From NCBI GenBank assembly GCA_024280885.1, contig JAJRPF010000016.1, positions 52,036 to 116,035 on the forward strand: 64,000 bases of DNA, read 5' to 3'. This stretch comes from Planctomycetota bacterium (GTDB lineage: Bacteria; Planctomycetota; JAJSAM01; JAJVHW01). The position numbers and the translations under genes were made by a program. The notes under the pieces were generated by a model. That model was not told where the DNA came from. It saw only the letters and a program-made list of their open reading frames with translations, and did not search any database. Shown in pieces: positions 34,389 to 43,267 of the stretch (the first letter of the stretch is position 1; the number at the start of each line of letters is the position of its first letter).

Positions 34389-34400
34389 TCTGGCGCCATC

Positions 34401-34436
34401 TCGATGCCCCGCCACAGACCAAGCGCGAAGCGTGTT
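34401..34436 (-). repeat. Dispersed repeat R2, truncated copy (type II head, inverted)
   Basis: The reverse complement contains CGCGCTTGGTCTGTGGCGGG, matching the head of the R2 copies at 42471 and 48237. The second half of the element is absent. It lies between the ATPase stop and the sigma-factor gene. Confidence 0.65.
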
Positions 34437-34528
34437 GACGCGGCGTGCGCGCACCAGTGATCCGCAGACTCATGTGCAGTTCTTGCAAGGAGTCGGCACA
34501 CCGCGGGCATCTACAACTGGATACGCCG

Positions 34529-37093
34529 ATGCGCCGAACTTTCACCGCTGACGAACTCATCGCACACGCCGACGGTGTACGTGCGCTAGCCCACGGTCTG
34601 CTCGTTGACGCGAACGCGGCTGACGATCTCGTGCAGGACGCTTGTGTCGCTGCGCTCACGCGTCCGCCGGCCGAGTCCGTACCACCCCGCGCCTGGTTCG
34701 TCGGTGTGGTCCGCAACCTCGCGCGCCGCTCGCATCGCAGTCGCGCCAATCGCCTGCGACGCGAGCGCTGCGTTGCCAAGCCCGAGTCCGTGCCGTCGTC
34801 CGCCGAGGCCGTCGCGCAGTTGGAGACGCATCGGCGCCTGGTCGAGGTCGTCATGGTCCTGAGCGATCCGTATCGCACGGCGATCGTCTTGCGGTACTTC
34901 GACGGACTCGCGCCCCGTGAGATCGCCGAACGCCTCGGCGTACCGGCGAACACAGTGCACACGTGGACCCATCGTGGCCTCGCGATGCTCCGCGCACGCC
35001 TGGAGACCGAGCGGGATGACTGGCGTGCAGCGCTACTTCCGCTGCTCGACTCTCGCGTGGGTCGCCCGCCCATCGTTCCATCCCTACCTTTCGCAGGAGT
35101 TCTCGCCATGACCACGAAGCAGAGCGCAGCGATCCTCATCGCGTCTCTCGCCCTCTTCGGCGTTGCGGCTGGCGTGTTCGCCGTCGTGAAGCGTCCTGCG
35201 GCGGGTCCCGCTGGCGCAGATCTGGCGCCCGAGGACGCCCGCGCCGCTCCCCGCCGCCAACGTGCACCTGTCGAAGTGGGGGATGACGCGATCGCGATGG
35301 CGCCCCGGACCGACGCTGGCGAGGAGGTCGCCATCGCACTCGAGCCACTCATCGAGGCTCTCGTGGCGACGGCGCGCGGCAACGAATGGTCGAAGACCTG
35401 GAAGGTGATGGACGCATTCGCACGCGGAGCGACCCGCCATCCGGACGAGGCATTTCGGCTCGTCGAGGACCGACTTCGCTCGCTAACGCAGAGCGAGCGA
35501 CGACACGTCGAAGCGGCGCTCGTGGGTGCGCTTGGTCGCGTCCCCGACCTGGAACTGTTGACGAGGCTCTTCGATCTCCCCGTGCCTCACAGAATCGTCT
35601 ACGACGCTCTGGCCCAGGACCGGGGCGACTCGACCCTGAGTGCAGATGGTCCCCGCACGTCCAGGTTGTGGGTACTTACGGACATCGCCGAGCCGGAGTT
35701 GCGCGCGCGCCTCCTCGGCGTACTTCAGAGGAGCGTCTCGCGTACACGCTCTGGCAGCGCAGCGGCGGCCCAAGACGCGGCCGCGTTGGTGTCGATACTT
35801 GCGCTCTCGGCCCACCGCGACTCGACCGTCGATGCCTATCTTCGCGAGCTCATCTTGGACGACGACGAGATCGCGAACTCTGCCGCGATGTCGTATCTCG
35901 GCGCAGCGCAGACCTCTCATCTCCGGGACGTTGCCATCGGCGTACTGCGCAATCCCGCTCGTGCGGCTCGCGTCGGCCCATCTGCACTGGGAGCACTCGG
36001 TCGCTCCGGGGGCGACCCCATGGAGGACGCGCGACTGCTCCTGACTGCGTACCGCGAGTCAGATCGTCGGGGTCAGATTGCCATCCTGCAGGGCCTTCCG
36101 GGCATGCTCTCTTATCGGTCGGCCGACAACGTCCCGCAGTCGCTGCTCCGTCTGCTTCGCGAAGGGCTGGCATCGACCGACCCGCGCTTGCGTGACGCCG
36201 CCGCCTATGCGGCTGGCAGCCTCTCCAACGTGTTCGGTTGGGACGGGCTCGATCTCGATCCCGTCGAGTTGCTTTCGCGACCGGAGCTCTCAAGTGCGGC
36301 GAAGGCCAGCGTACTACGGGGCTGGGCTGGCCACTACGTCAGCAGCGCGGAGGTCGATCACCGGTTCGAGGAAGCGCTCGCCGACCGATCTCTACCCGCC
36401 GCCGCGCGTGCGGCCGCATGGCATGTGTTCGAACGTACGGTGGCCGCGCATTCCGACCGCGTTCCCGCTCTCGCCGCGCGTCTGATCGACAGAGAGACGG
36501 ACGAGGATTTGGGCGCAATACTGGGCACGCATGCGGGACAGGCCGCACCTGTTGAGCCGGGAGCGGACGTCGCAGTACCCACCGTGGATGCGATCCGCGT
36601 TGCGATTGCCGAGTCCGACACCGTGCCCGTCGAGATTCGAGAGGTTCTGGAGCGCGGTGACGCTGACGCGCGTCTGGAACTCGTCGCCCGCCTCTCGCGT
36701 GGAGCGCAGCGCGCGTCCTCGCGCTGGCTGCTCGCGATCGCGGTCGAATTGTCGAGCGACCCGTCGCGGCGCGTGGCCGCCCGCAACGACGAACTCCTTG
36801 CCCGGTTGCTCAGTCGCGACCGCGGCAAGACCGCTGCACTCCTCGCCGCGGTGTTCGCTCGGATCGGTCGATCGACATCTCGTTTCGGGAGACTGCTGCC
36901 CAGCACTCTTGTGAGCGCCTGCGTGGGGCGCGAGACGAGCACGTCCGTGCGCGCTGCCGTGGACGGCTTCCTGGAGGACACGCGCACCCCGCCGGGCGCC
37001 CGCGTCGTGTTGATCGAAGCCGTTCGAGCGGTCACCACCAACGACGGAGACTTCAACGAGTGGGCCGCGCGCTGGCGCGCCGATGACGGCTGA
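34529..37093 (+). CDS. ECF sigma factor fused to a transmembrane helix and a large HEAT-like domain
   Basis: The 854-residue protein starts as an ECF sigma factor. Region 2 (about 1-75) includes DANAADDLVQDACVAAL. Region 4 (about 110-165) includes YRTAIVLRYFDGLAPREIAE and an HTH in LGVPANTVHTWTHRGLAMLR. One transmembrane helix follows at about 199-218 (SAAILIASLALFGVAAGVFA). The remaining 630 residues are alpha-helical, with HEAT-like repeats predicted to lie outside the cytoplasm. No separate anti-sigma gene is adjacent. The arrangement suggests a one-piece sensor in which an outside signal controls release or activity of the sigma part. The ATG at 34529 is chosen for domain fit; an ATG at 34472 is possible, and neither has a strong ribosome site. 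Confidence 0.8.
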   Translation: MRRTFTADELIAHADGVRALAHGLLVDANAADDLVQDACVAALTRPPAESVPPRAWFVGVVRNLARRSHRSRANRLRRERCVAKPESVPSSAEAVAQLETHRRLVEVVMVLSDPYRTAIVLRYFDGLAPREIAERLGVPANTVHTWTHRGLAMLRARLETERDDWRAALLPLLDSRVGRPPIVPSLPFAGVLAMTTKQSAAILIASLALFGVAAGVFAVVKRPAAGPAGADLAPEDARAAPRRQRAPVEVGDDAIAMAPRTDAGEEVAIALEPLIEALVATARGNEWSKTWKVMDAFARGATRHPDEAFRLVEDRLRSLTQSERRHVEAALVGALGRVPDLELLTRLFDLPVPHRIVYDALAQDRGDSTLSADGPRTSRLWVLTDIAEPELRARLLGVLQRSVSRTRSGSAAAAQDAAALVSILALSAHRDSTVDAYLRELILDDDEIANSAAMSYLGAAQTSHLRDVAIGVLRNPARAARVGPSALGALGRSGGDPMEDARLLLTAYRESDRRGQIAILQGLPGMLSYRSADNVPQSLLRLLREGLASTDPRLRDAAAYAAGSLSNVFGWDGLDLDPVELLSRPELSSAAKASVLRGWAGHYVSSAEVDHRFEEALADRSLPAAARAAAWHVFERTVAAHSDRVPALAARLIDRETDEDLGAILGTHAGQAAPVEPGADVAVPTVDAIRVAIAESDTVPVEIREVLERGDADARLELVARLSRGAQRASSRWLLAIAVELSSDPSRRVAARNDELLARLLSRDRGKTAALLAAVFARIGRSTSRFGRLLPSTLVSACVGRETSTSVRAAVDGFLEDTRTPPGARVVLIEAVRAVTTNDGDFNEWAARWRADDG

Positions 37094-37123
37094 CGTCCGC
37101 GCTGGAACTCCAGGCATGCCGAG

Positions 37124-37208
37124 GCCCCGCGGTCCCCGTCGAGCGGCGGACCGAGGGGGGGCACCGCAGCTGAGCCAGCTTGCCCGCCGCTCGCCGGGTA
37201 CCATCCAA
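37124..37208 (+). repeat. Dispersed repeat R2, direct copy
   Basis: It begins with a CCCCGCGGTCCCCGTC block and ends with GCCGGGTACCATCCAAG, the typical R2 terminus. Its interior resembles the inverted copy at 48019-48104 (shared GGCGGACCGAGGG). Together with the next copy it fills most of the 299-base gap between the sigma-factor gene and typA. Confidence 0.7.
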
Positions 37209-37259
37209 GTCCGGCGTCCAGACTCGTCCTCAATCCGACTGGAGAGGAGCCCCGTCTCT

Positions 37260-37345
37260 CGGATCGTACCCGGGCGTCGGCGGGCCACCTTGCCCCGACA
37301 AGAGACCCCGTTGCTCCGCCGCCGACCGGGGACGGCGGGGCGGCG
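37260..37345 (-). repeat. Dispersed repeat R2, inverted copy (type I)
   Basis: Its reverse complement starts CGCCGCCCCGCCGTCCCCGG and ends GCCCGGGTACGATCC. It is a near match to the copies at 48118 and 48402, including CGGAGCAACG and TCTCTTGTC in the interior. With the neighbouring direct copy it forms a head-to-tail inverted pair 51 bases apart. Confidence 0.8.
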
Positions 37346-37392
37346 TCTTGACTTCGACGGAGTCCCGAGCGCGCAGTCTACAGCGCGGAGAC

Positions 37393-39234
37393 CTACCGCC
37401 CGGCGCGGGACTCGCGCTTGCGGGCGTTGTGGTCCAGCAGGCGCTTGCGCATGCGGATGTTGATCGGCGTCGCCTCGACCATCTCGTCGTCGGAGATGAA
37501 CTCCAGCGCTTCCTCGAGCGAGAAGGTGCGCGGGGGTGTCAGGAGCACGTTGTCGTCGCTGCCCGCGGCGCGCACATTCGTCAGTTTCTTGCCCTTGTGC
37601 GGGTTGACGACGAGGTCGTTGTCGCGCGCATGGATGCCGACGATCTGGCCCGTGTACGTCTTCTCGCCGGGGCTGACGATCATCTGACCGCGCTCCTGGA
37701 GATTGAAGAGCGCGAACGCCGTGCACGCGCCGATGTCCTGCGAGATGAGGACGCCGTTGTTGCGCGTGCGGGGCTTGCTCTTCGCCTTCTCATAGTGGCT
37801 GAAGATGTTGTAGAGGTTGCCCGTGCCGCGCGTGTCGGTGACGAAGTGGCTGCGATAGCCGATGAGACCGCGGCTCGGGACCGTCCACGTCATGCGGGTC
37901 TGGCCGTCGGGATCGACCCGCAGGTCACGCAGTTCGCCACCGCGCTGGTTGAGTTTCTGGATGACGCTGCCCGAGTGCTCTTCCTGGCAGTTGAGGACGA
38001 CCTCTTCGTACGGCTCACGCCAGACGCCGTCGACCTGCTTCAGGATGACGTGCGGGGGCCCGACGGAGAGCTCGTAGCCCTCGCGGCGCATGGTCTCGAT
38101 CAGGACCGAGAGGTGCAACGTGCCGCGGCCCTTGACGATGAACGTCTCCTTGCCGGGCCCCTCCTCGATCGTGAGTCCGACGTTCGAGATCATCTCGCGA
38201 TCCAGGCGGTCCTTGATCTGGCGGCTGGTGACGTACTTGCCTTCCTGGCCCGCAAACGGGCTGGTGTTGGCGCTGAATGTCATGGACACGGTTGGCTCGT
38301 CCACGCTCATGGGCGCGAGCGGCTCGGGCTTGTCGACCGGGCAAATCGTGTCGCCGACGGTGGCATTGCCAGCACCGGAGAGCGCGACGATATCGCCCGC
38401 ACCGACCTCATCGACGTCGATGCGCTCGAGGCCCTTGAAGGTCATCAGCTTCGTCACGCGGAAGGTCTCGCGCTCGTTGCTCCCCTGCTTGCAGACGGTC
38501 GCCTGCATCCCGCGTTTGATCGTCCCGCGAGTGATGCGTCCGATGCAAATGCGTCCAAGGAACTCCGAGTAGTCGAGCGTGGCGACCTGCAACTGAAGCG
38601 GGGCGTCGTGGTCCGTCGGCGGCGGGGGCACGTCGTCCACGATCATCTGGAAGAGGGGCGTCAGATCCTTGCGCTCGTCCTCGAGTTCGCGCGCCGCCCA
38701 GCCATCGCGGCCCGCCGCGTAGATATGCGGGAAGTCGAGCTGTTCGTCCGTTGCGTCGAGTGCGACGAAGAGATCGAAGACCTCCGAGAGCGCGTCGTCG
38801 GGACGGGCTCCGTTGCGATCGACCTTGTTGATGCAGACGAGCGCCTTGATGCCGAGCGCCAGGCTCTTCTCGAGCACGTAGCGCGTCTGGGGCATCGGAC
38901 CCTCAGCCGCGTCCACGACCAGCAGCACGGCGTCCACCATCTTGAGCACGCGCTCGACCTCGCTGCCGAAGTCCGCGTGGCCGGGCGTGTCGATGATGTT
39001 GATCCGCGTGCCGTGCCAGTCAACGGCAGTGTTCTTCGACAGGATCGTGATCCCGCGCTCGCGCTCCTGGTCGTTGCTGTCCATGACCCGCTCTTTGATC
39101 TCGGCGCCCTCGCGGAACGCGCCAGCCTGCTGGAGCAGGCCGTCCACGAGCGTGGTCTTGCCATGATCGACGTGGGCGATGATGGCGATGTTGCGCGTCT
39201 GAGTGCGCGTCTCGGTCTGGGTATCGTTGGACAT
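37393..39234 (-). CDS. typA: Ribosome-associated GTPase TypA/BipA
   Basis: The 613-residue translational GTPase has all G motifs: G1 [10 protein letters not shown]2 ERERGITI, G3 [10 protein letters not shown]4 NKVD. It also has an EF-G-like domain II, a domain V, and the BipA-specific C-terminus with [13 protein letters not shown] and [18 protein letters not shown]. BipA acts in 50S subunit assembly and stress growth. Length is normal (about 605-615). The gene is divergent from rlmN across a 138-base gap that should contain both promoters. Confidence 0.97.
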   Translation of the reverse strand: MSNDTQTETRTQTRNIAIIAHVDHGKTTLVDGLLQQAGAFREGAEIKERVMDSNDQERERGITILSKNTAVDWHGTRINIIDTPGHADFGSEVERVLKMVDAVLLVVDAAEGPMPQTRYVLEKSLALGIKALVCINKVDRNGARPDDALSEVFDLFVALDATDEQLDFPHIYAAGRDGWAARELEDERKDLTPLFQMIVDDVPPPPTDHDAPLQLQVATLDYSEFLGRICIGRITRGTIKRGMQATVCKQGSNERETFRVTKLMTFKGLERIDVDEVGAGDIVALSGAGNATVGDTICPVDKPEPLAPMSVDEPTVSMTFSANTSPFAGQEGKYVTSRQIKDRLDREMISNVGLTIEEGPGKETFIVKGRGTLHLSVLIETMRREGYELSVGPPHVILKQVDGVWREPYEEVVLNCQEEHSGSVIQKLNQRGGELRDLRVDPDGQTRMTWTVPSRGLIGYRSHFVTDTRGTGNLYNIFSHYEKAKSKPRTRNNGVLISQDIGACTAFALFNLQERGQMIVSPGEKTYTGQIVGIHARDNDLVVNPHKGKKLTNVRAAGSDDNVLLTPPRTFSLEEALEFISDDEMVEATPINIRMRKRLLDHNARKRESRAGR

Positions 39235-39372
39235 GCGGGGCGTTTCCTGGACTGATTCCATCCATCGGAACGGATGCAGAGGGTGCGACCTAGTTCTCCC
39301 CCTGCGCGATCGGGCCGGACCGGGCCGCACGCATCGGTCGGAGATCCGGCCTCCGGCAGGTAGGTTGCGCGG

Positions 39373-40503
39373 ATGACCGCGTCCGCCGCCGCCCCGACCT
39401 CTGACCTCATCGACCTCCGAGATCTTCCCCGCGAGGCTCTGCGGGGGTTCATGAAGGATCTGGGCGAGCCGGCGTACCGGGGCGACCAGGTCTTCGGCTG
39501 GATCTGGCGTCGGGGGGCGCGTTCGTTCGATGCGATGACCAGCCTCCCCGCGAGCCTGCGGGCGAAGCTCGACGCCGAGGCGCGCATCTCCCAGCCCACG
39601 ATCGCCGAGGTGTCCACGTCCTCCGACGGCACGCAGAAGGTGCTGCTTGAACTCGAGGACGGCCGCCGGGTCGAGACCGTGCTCATTCCCGACCGGGAAC
39701 GGCTCACACTCTGCATCTCGTCGCAGGTGGGCTGTGCCCTGGCCTGCCGTTTCTGCGCGACCGGGACGATGGGCTTCCTCCGCCACATGCGTCCGGGAGA
39801 GATCGTTTCCCAGATCCTGGCGGCACAGAGCCTCTTGCTTGGCGAGGAACATGGGAATCGCGCCGACCCGTCCGAGCGCCCGGTCTCCAATATCGTGATG
39901 ATGGGGATGGGCGAGCCGCTTCACAACTACGACGGTACGCTCGCCGCCCTGCGCATCCTGACCGACGAGCAAGCATTCCACTATGCGCCGGCGCGAATCA
40001 CCGTCTCGACCGTCGGGCTCGTGCCGCAGATGCTCGCGCTCGGCGAGGCGCTGCCGGTCCGCCTGGCCGTCTCGCTCCACGCGGGCGATCCCGAGACCCG
40101 GCGCAGCATCATGCCCATCGATCGCAAGTACCCGATGGCGGAGGTGCTCGCCGCGTGCCGGCAGTTCCCGCTGAAGACGCGCGAGCGGATCACGTTCGAG
40201 TACACCCTGATGCGCGGCGTGAACGACCGGCCCATCGATGCCGAGAACCTGGCGCGGCAACTCGAAGGACTGCGCTGCAAGGTCAACCTGCTCGCGTTCA
40301 ACGAGCATGATGGCGCTCCGTTCGAACGTCCGACCGACGAGGCCGTGTTCGCGTTCAGCGAGCGCCTGCGATCGCTCGACGTCGAGTCGTTCGTGCGCCG
40401 AACGCGGGGGCGCGACATTGCCGCCGCCTGTGGTCAACTGGCGGTCAGTCCTCGCGAGGCGGCCGCGTCGCCCTCGCCGGGCGCGTCCGAGACGAAGAAC
40501 TGA
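39373..40503 (+). CDS. rlmN: Dual-specificity RNA methyltransferase RlmN
   Basis: The 376-residue radical-SAM enzyme methylates C2 of adenine at A2503 of 23S rRNA and A37 of some tRNAs. The cluster motif C121-x3-C125-x2-C128 is in CALACRFCATGTMGF. Other family blocks are MMGMGEPLHNYD, RITVSTVGLVP, LAVSLHAGDPE and the ending FVRRTRGRDIAAACGQLA with the catalytic cysteine. A 20-residue Ala/Ser/Pro-rich tail is extra. The stop is 4 bases before the start of the kinase gene, so they form an operon. Confidence 0.97.
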   Translation: MTASAAAPTSDLIDLRDLPREALRGFMKDLGEPAYRGDQVFGWIWRRGARSFDAMTSLPASLRAKLDAEARISQPTIAEVSTSSDGTQKVLLELEDGRRVETVLIPDRERLTLCISSQVGCALACRFCATGTMGFLRHMRPGEIVSQILAAQSLLLGEEHGNRADPSERPVSNIVMMGMGEPLHNYDGTLAALRILTDEQAFHYAPARITVSTVGLVPQMLALGEALPVRLAVSLHAGDPETRRSIMPIDRKYPMAEVLAACRQFPLKTRERITFEYTLMRGVNDRPIDAENLARQLEGLRCKVNLLAFNEHDGAPFERPTDEAVFAFSERLRSLDVESFVRRTRGRDIAAACGQLAVSPREAAASPSPGASETKN

Positions 40504-40507
40504 ATTG

Positions 40508-41845
40508 ATGTCCTCCCCCGACGACAGCACCCTGAGCGCCGGCACCATGCTCGCGCACTATCGCGTCGAGACCCAGTTGGGCCAGGGCGCGATGGGCACG
40601 GTCTACCGTGCGCACGACACGTCGCTCGAACGGCCCGTTGCCGTGAAGGTGCTGCACCGCAGGGTCGCCGAGGAACCGGAGATCGTGCGCCGCTTCCAGC
40701 GCGAGGCGCGTGCGGCGGCCCGCGTCAACCACCCGAATCTGACGCACGTGTACTTCGTCGGGAGCAACGAGTCCGCGCGCTTCTTCGTCATGGAGTACGT
40801 GCCCGGCAAGAGTCTCTTCGAGTACGTCGAGGCGAGCGGGCGGCTGGATCTGGACGAGGCGGTCGACATTCTGGTGCAGGCCGCTCGTGGGTTGGCGGCG
40901 GCCCACGAGGGCGGCGTCATCCATCGCGACGTCAAACCGTCCAACCTGATGCTCTTGCCGAACGGCACGGTGAAGGTGACCGACTTCGGACTCGCGAAGT
41001 CGTTGACCGGCGACGTCGACGCGACCGGCGCCGGGCGGATCATGGGCACGCCGCGCTACATGAGCCCCGAGCAATGCCGCGGCGACGTGGCCACCGAAGC
41101 GACCGATTGCTACTCGCTGGGACTGGTCGCGTACTTCCTGCTCTCCGGTCATCACGCGTTCGACGGCGAGAGCCTTGGCAAGGTCATCAACGACCAGATG
41201 AACGAGCCGTTGCCGTCGCTCGAAGAGATCGATCCCGATCTCCCGCCCGGCCTTGAGACCGTGCTGGGAAAGCTCTGCGCGAAGGCTGCGTCCGAGCGAC
41301 CGCAGACGATGGCCGAGGTCATCCAACTGCTCGAGTCCGTGCGCCCCCGCGCGCTGTTTCTCGCACCGCTCGCGACGCGCGCCACGGCTCTCGCGATCGA
41401 CCTCCTGGCTGTTGGTGTCCCGTGTCTCGTCATCGGGTTGATCGTGGTGATCCTCGAGAAGCAGGGGCTTCACAGTGGCTTCCTCGACTGGGTCTCTGGC
41501 TCCGTTATCGCCGCGACGCTTGTGCTCCTTTCCATCGGGGCGGAGTGGCGTTTCGGCGGACTGCCCGGGAAGCTCGCCTTCGGGTTGCGCGTCGTCCGCG
41601 AGGACGGGAATCGACCGTCGCTGATGGCGCTGCTCGCGCGAGCGATGCTGCGTCTGCCCGCGATCGCGATCTGGGCCGTCCCGGGGGTACTCGGCCCTGT
41701 CGTTCTGCTCATTCTCGGTCTGCAGATCCTGGCCTTCCTTTCCGGAGGCGTCTGCTACTTCGTCCTGAACCGTCTCACGCTCTCCGATGTGCTGACCCAC
41801 ACGCGTGTCGTTCTGCACCGCGATGGCGATCCGGAACCGGCCTAG
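40508..41845 (+). CDS. Ser/Thr protein kinase with C-terminal RDD membrane domain
   Basis: The 445-residue protein has a full Hanks-type kinase domain: LGQGAMGTV (24-32), K47 in VAVKVL, H139-R140-D141 in HRDVKPSN, D159 in DFGLAK, and MGTPRYMSPEQC. The C-terminal 160 residues form an RDD domain with ATRATALAIDLLAVGVPCLV and LPGKLAFGLRVV plus about four membrane helices. Most bacterial kinases have a single anchor helix and an outside sensor; here the RDD bundle replaces them. It is translated directly after rlmN and before a lipoprotein gene 22 bases downstream. Confidence 0.93.
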   Translation: MSSPDDSTLSAGTMLAHYRVETQLGQGAMGTVYRAHDTSLERPVAVKVLHRRVAEEPEIVRRFQREARAAARVNHPNLTHVYFVGSNESARFFVMEYVPGKSLFEYVEASGRLDLDEAVDILVQAARGLAAAHEGGVIHRDVKPSNLMLLPNGTVKVTDFGLAKSLTGDVDATGAGRIMGTPRYMSPEQCRGDVATEATDCYSLGLVAYFLLSGHHAFDGESLGKVINDQMNEPLPSLEEIDPDLPPGLETVLGKLCAKAASERPQTMAEVIQLLESVRPRALFLAPLATRATALAIDLLAVGVPCLVIGLIVVILEKQGLHSGFLDWVSGSVIAATLVLLSIGAEWRFGGLPGKLAFGLRVVREDGNRPSLMALLARAMLRLPAIAIWAVPGVLGPVVLLILGLQILAFLSGGVCYFVLNRLTLSDVLTHTRVVLHRDGDPEPA

Positions 41846-41867
41846 CTTCACGGTGGAGGAGGACTCG

Positions 41868-42347
41868 ATGCAGCGGTGGTCGTGGCTCCGGCTCCGGGCG
41901 TTCTGTGCGCTGATCGTCGTCTGTGTTCTCGGTGCGCTCGCCGGGTGCGCGAGCGTGCCGGGCGTGAAACCCAGCGTACGCAGTGTCGAGCAGCGCATCG
42001 AACAGGTCGATCGCGACGGCGTGGACATGGCTTTCGACATCACTGTCGGCAACCCGCTCCTGAACGCCCTGCATGCGCCGCGCTACAAGTACGCGCTCGA
42101 CGTGGCGGGCCGCACGCTTGCGTCAGGCCGCGCCGCTGCCGGCGCCGACTTCCCCGCGGCGGGCGTCGGAACCGTGACGATCCACATACACGTGGACTAC
42201 GACGTCCTCGCCGCCGCATACGGCGATCTCGAAGGCCTGACCGAAGTGCCCTTCAAACTCCGCGGAGCCTTCCGCGTCCCGATGCTCGGCAGCGTGGTGA
42301 AAGTCCCCTTCGAGCACTCCGGAGCGTTGCCTCTCCCGCCGGACTGA
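41868..42347 (+). CDS. LEA/WHy-domain lipoprotein
   Basis: The 159-residue protein has a lipobox at Cys27 (LGALAGC) and a single LEA type-2 (WHy) beta-sandwich domain. It starts SVRSVEQRIEQVDRDGVDMA, then FDITVGNPLLNALHAPRYKY and the typical strand VGTVTIHIHVDYDVL. In bacteria the WHy domain occurs on envelope lipoproteins tied to stress tolerance. A strong ribosome site, GGAGGAGG, precedes the ATG. It is the last gene of the rlmN-kinase operon. Confidence 0.85.
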   Translation: MQRWSWLRLRAFCALIVVCVLGALAGCASVPGVKPSVRSVEQRIEQVDRDGVDMAFDITVGNPLLNALHAPRYKYALDVAGRTLASGRAAAGADFPAAGVGTVTIHIHVDYDVLAAAYGDLEGLTEVPFKLRGAFRVPMLGSVVKVPFEHSGALPLPPD

Positions 42348-42470
42348 CGGCGAATTCGCGGCCCAGAAACAGATAGACGGGCGGGCAACAGATCGCGGGC
42401 CCTTGCGGGATGGTGCCGAGCACCGCGCGACTACGTCGAGACTCACAAACTCCGAGAGAATGCAGGAAAA

Positions 42471-42555
42471 CGCGCTCCGTGCTTGGTCTGTGGCGGGGCA
42501 ACGAGTTCTCTCTTTGGATCCGGTTCCGACCGCCCCTGACCGAGCACGATCCAAG
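42471..42555 (+). repeat. Dispersed repeat R2, direct copy (type II)
   Basis: The 85-base copy closely matches the copy at 48237-48320. Arms GTGCTTGGTC...GGCGG and CCGCC...GACCGAGCAC can form a long stem with a 3-base internal loop. It ends with CGATCCAAG. It occupies part of the 266-base gap between convergent genes. Confidence 0.85.
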
Positions 42556-42613
42556 AGGTGGATTGCAGTTTCAGAGCATCCAACCTTCGCAAAGCAGCGA
42601 GCCCTCTACTGGG

Positions 42614-43207
42614 TCATTCGAAGGTGTCCCGGATCGACGACGAGGCGATCCACATGCCACGGTCATCGTAGGGATTGGCGACGATCGAGCCGTCGAGACT
42701 CGCGATGTACAACTCGAACGAGAGGTAGCGATCGAACTCTGGGGCTCCTCCGAAGTCCGCCCAGAGAGGCACTGAGCAGAGGAGTTCGATGCCCGTTCGG
42801 TCAATGACGCCAGCGGCAATCGCGAAGTCCGCCTCGCTGTAGTTGTCCTCCCCCGCTGCCGCTGAGCCGCCGCTGAGGTCCCAGTTCGCATGGTGGAGAC
42901 CTCGCGTCTGCAGGTACGTCAACTCGTCGCGTGCGCGCGCGGCGCCGCCCTCGCCCCAGAAGATCATCTCCACGATCACGCGCGCATCGCGAATGTGTGC
43001 GTCGATGACCGTCGAGCACTTCGCGGCCGCGGCCGCGGCACGGCAGCGGCCCGGCGCAGCCGAGTCCGCGTCCGCGAGGTGGATACGGTTCAAGTGGTCC
43101 GGCTCGACATCCTCGATCCACATTGCATTCACCGCGGCCGCCGGCATCCAAAGTGACACGTTGCGCCGCAGCGCGGAGTCCTTCAGATCAACGTGGTTCC
43201 AATGCAT
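42614..43207 (-). CDS. Hypothetical protein
   Basis: The 197-residue soluble protein has no signal peptide. It starts MHWNHVDLKDSALRRNVSLW and ends in a segment FELYIASLDGSIVANPYDDR followed by GMWIAS. A terminal PYDDRGM-type motif is also seen in DUF3885-like proteins, but the rest does not clearly match, so no family is assigned. The middle contains an Ala-rich stretch and an acidic segment, GEDNYSEADFAIA. It is probably a separate transcription unit, since R2 lies downstream and 60 bases separate it from the next gene. Confidence 0.6.
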   Translation of the reverse strand: MHWNHVDLKDSALRRNVSLWMPAAAVNAMWIEDVEPDHLNRIHLADADSAAPGRCRAAAAAAKCSTVIDAHIRDARVIVEMIFWGEGGAARARDELTYLQTRGLHHANWDLSGGSAAAGEDNYSEADFAIAAGVIDRTGIELLCSVPLWADFGGAPEFDRYLSFELYIASLDGSIVANPYDDRGMWIASSSIRDTFE

Positions 43208-43267
43208 GCCGCCTCCTCATCGAAGCACGCTTCCCGACGCTCCCTGCCAGCTTTGGCTCGCCGGTTC

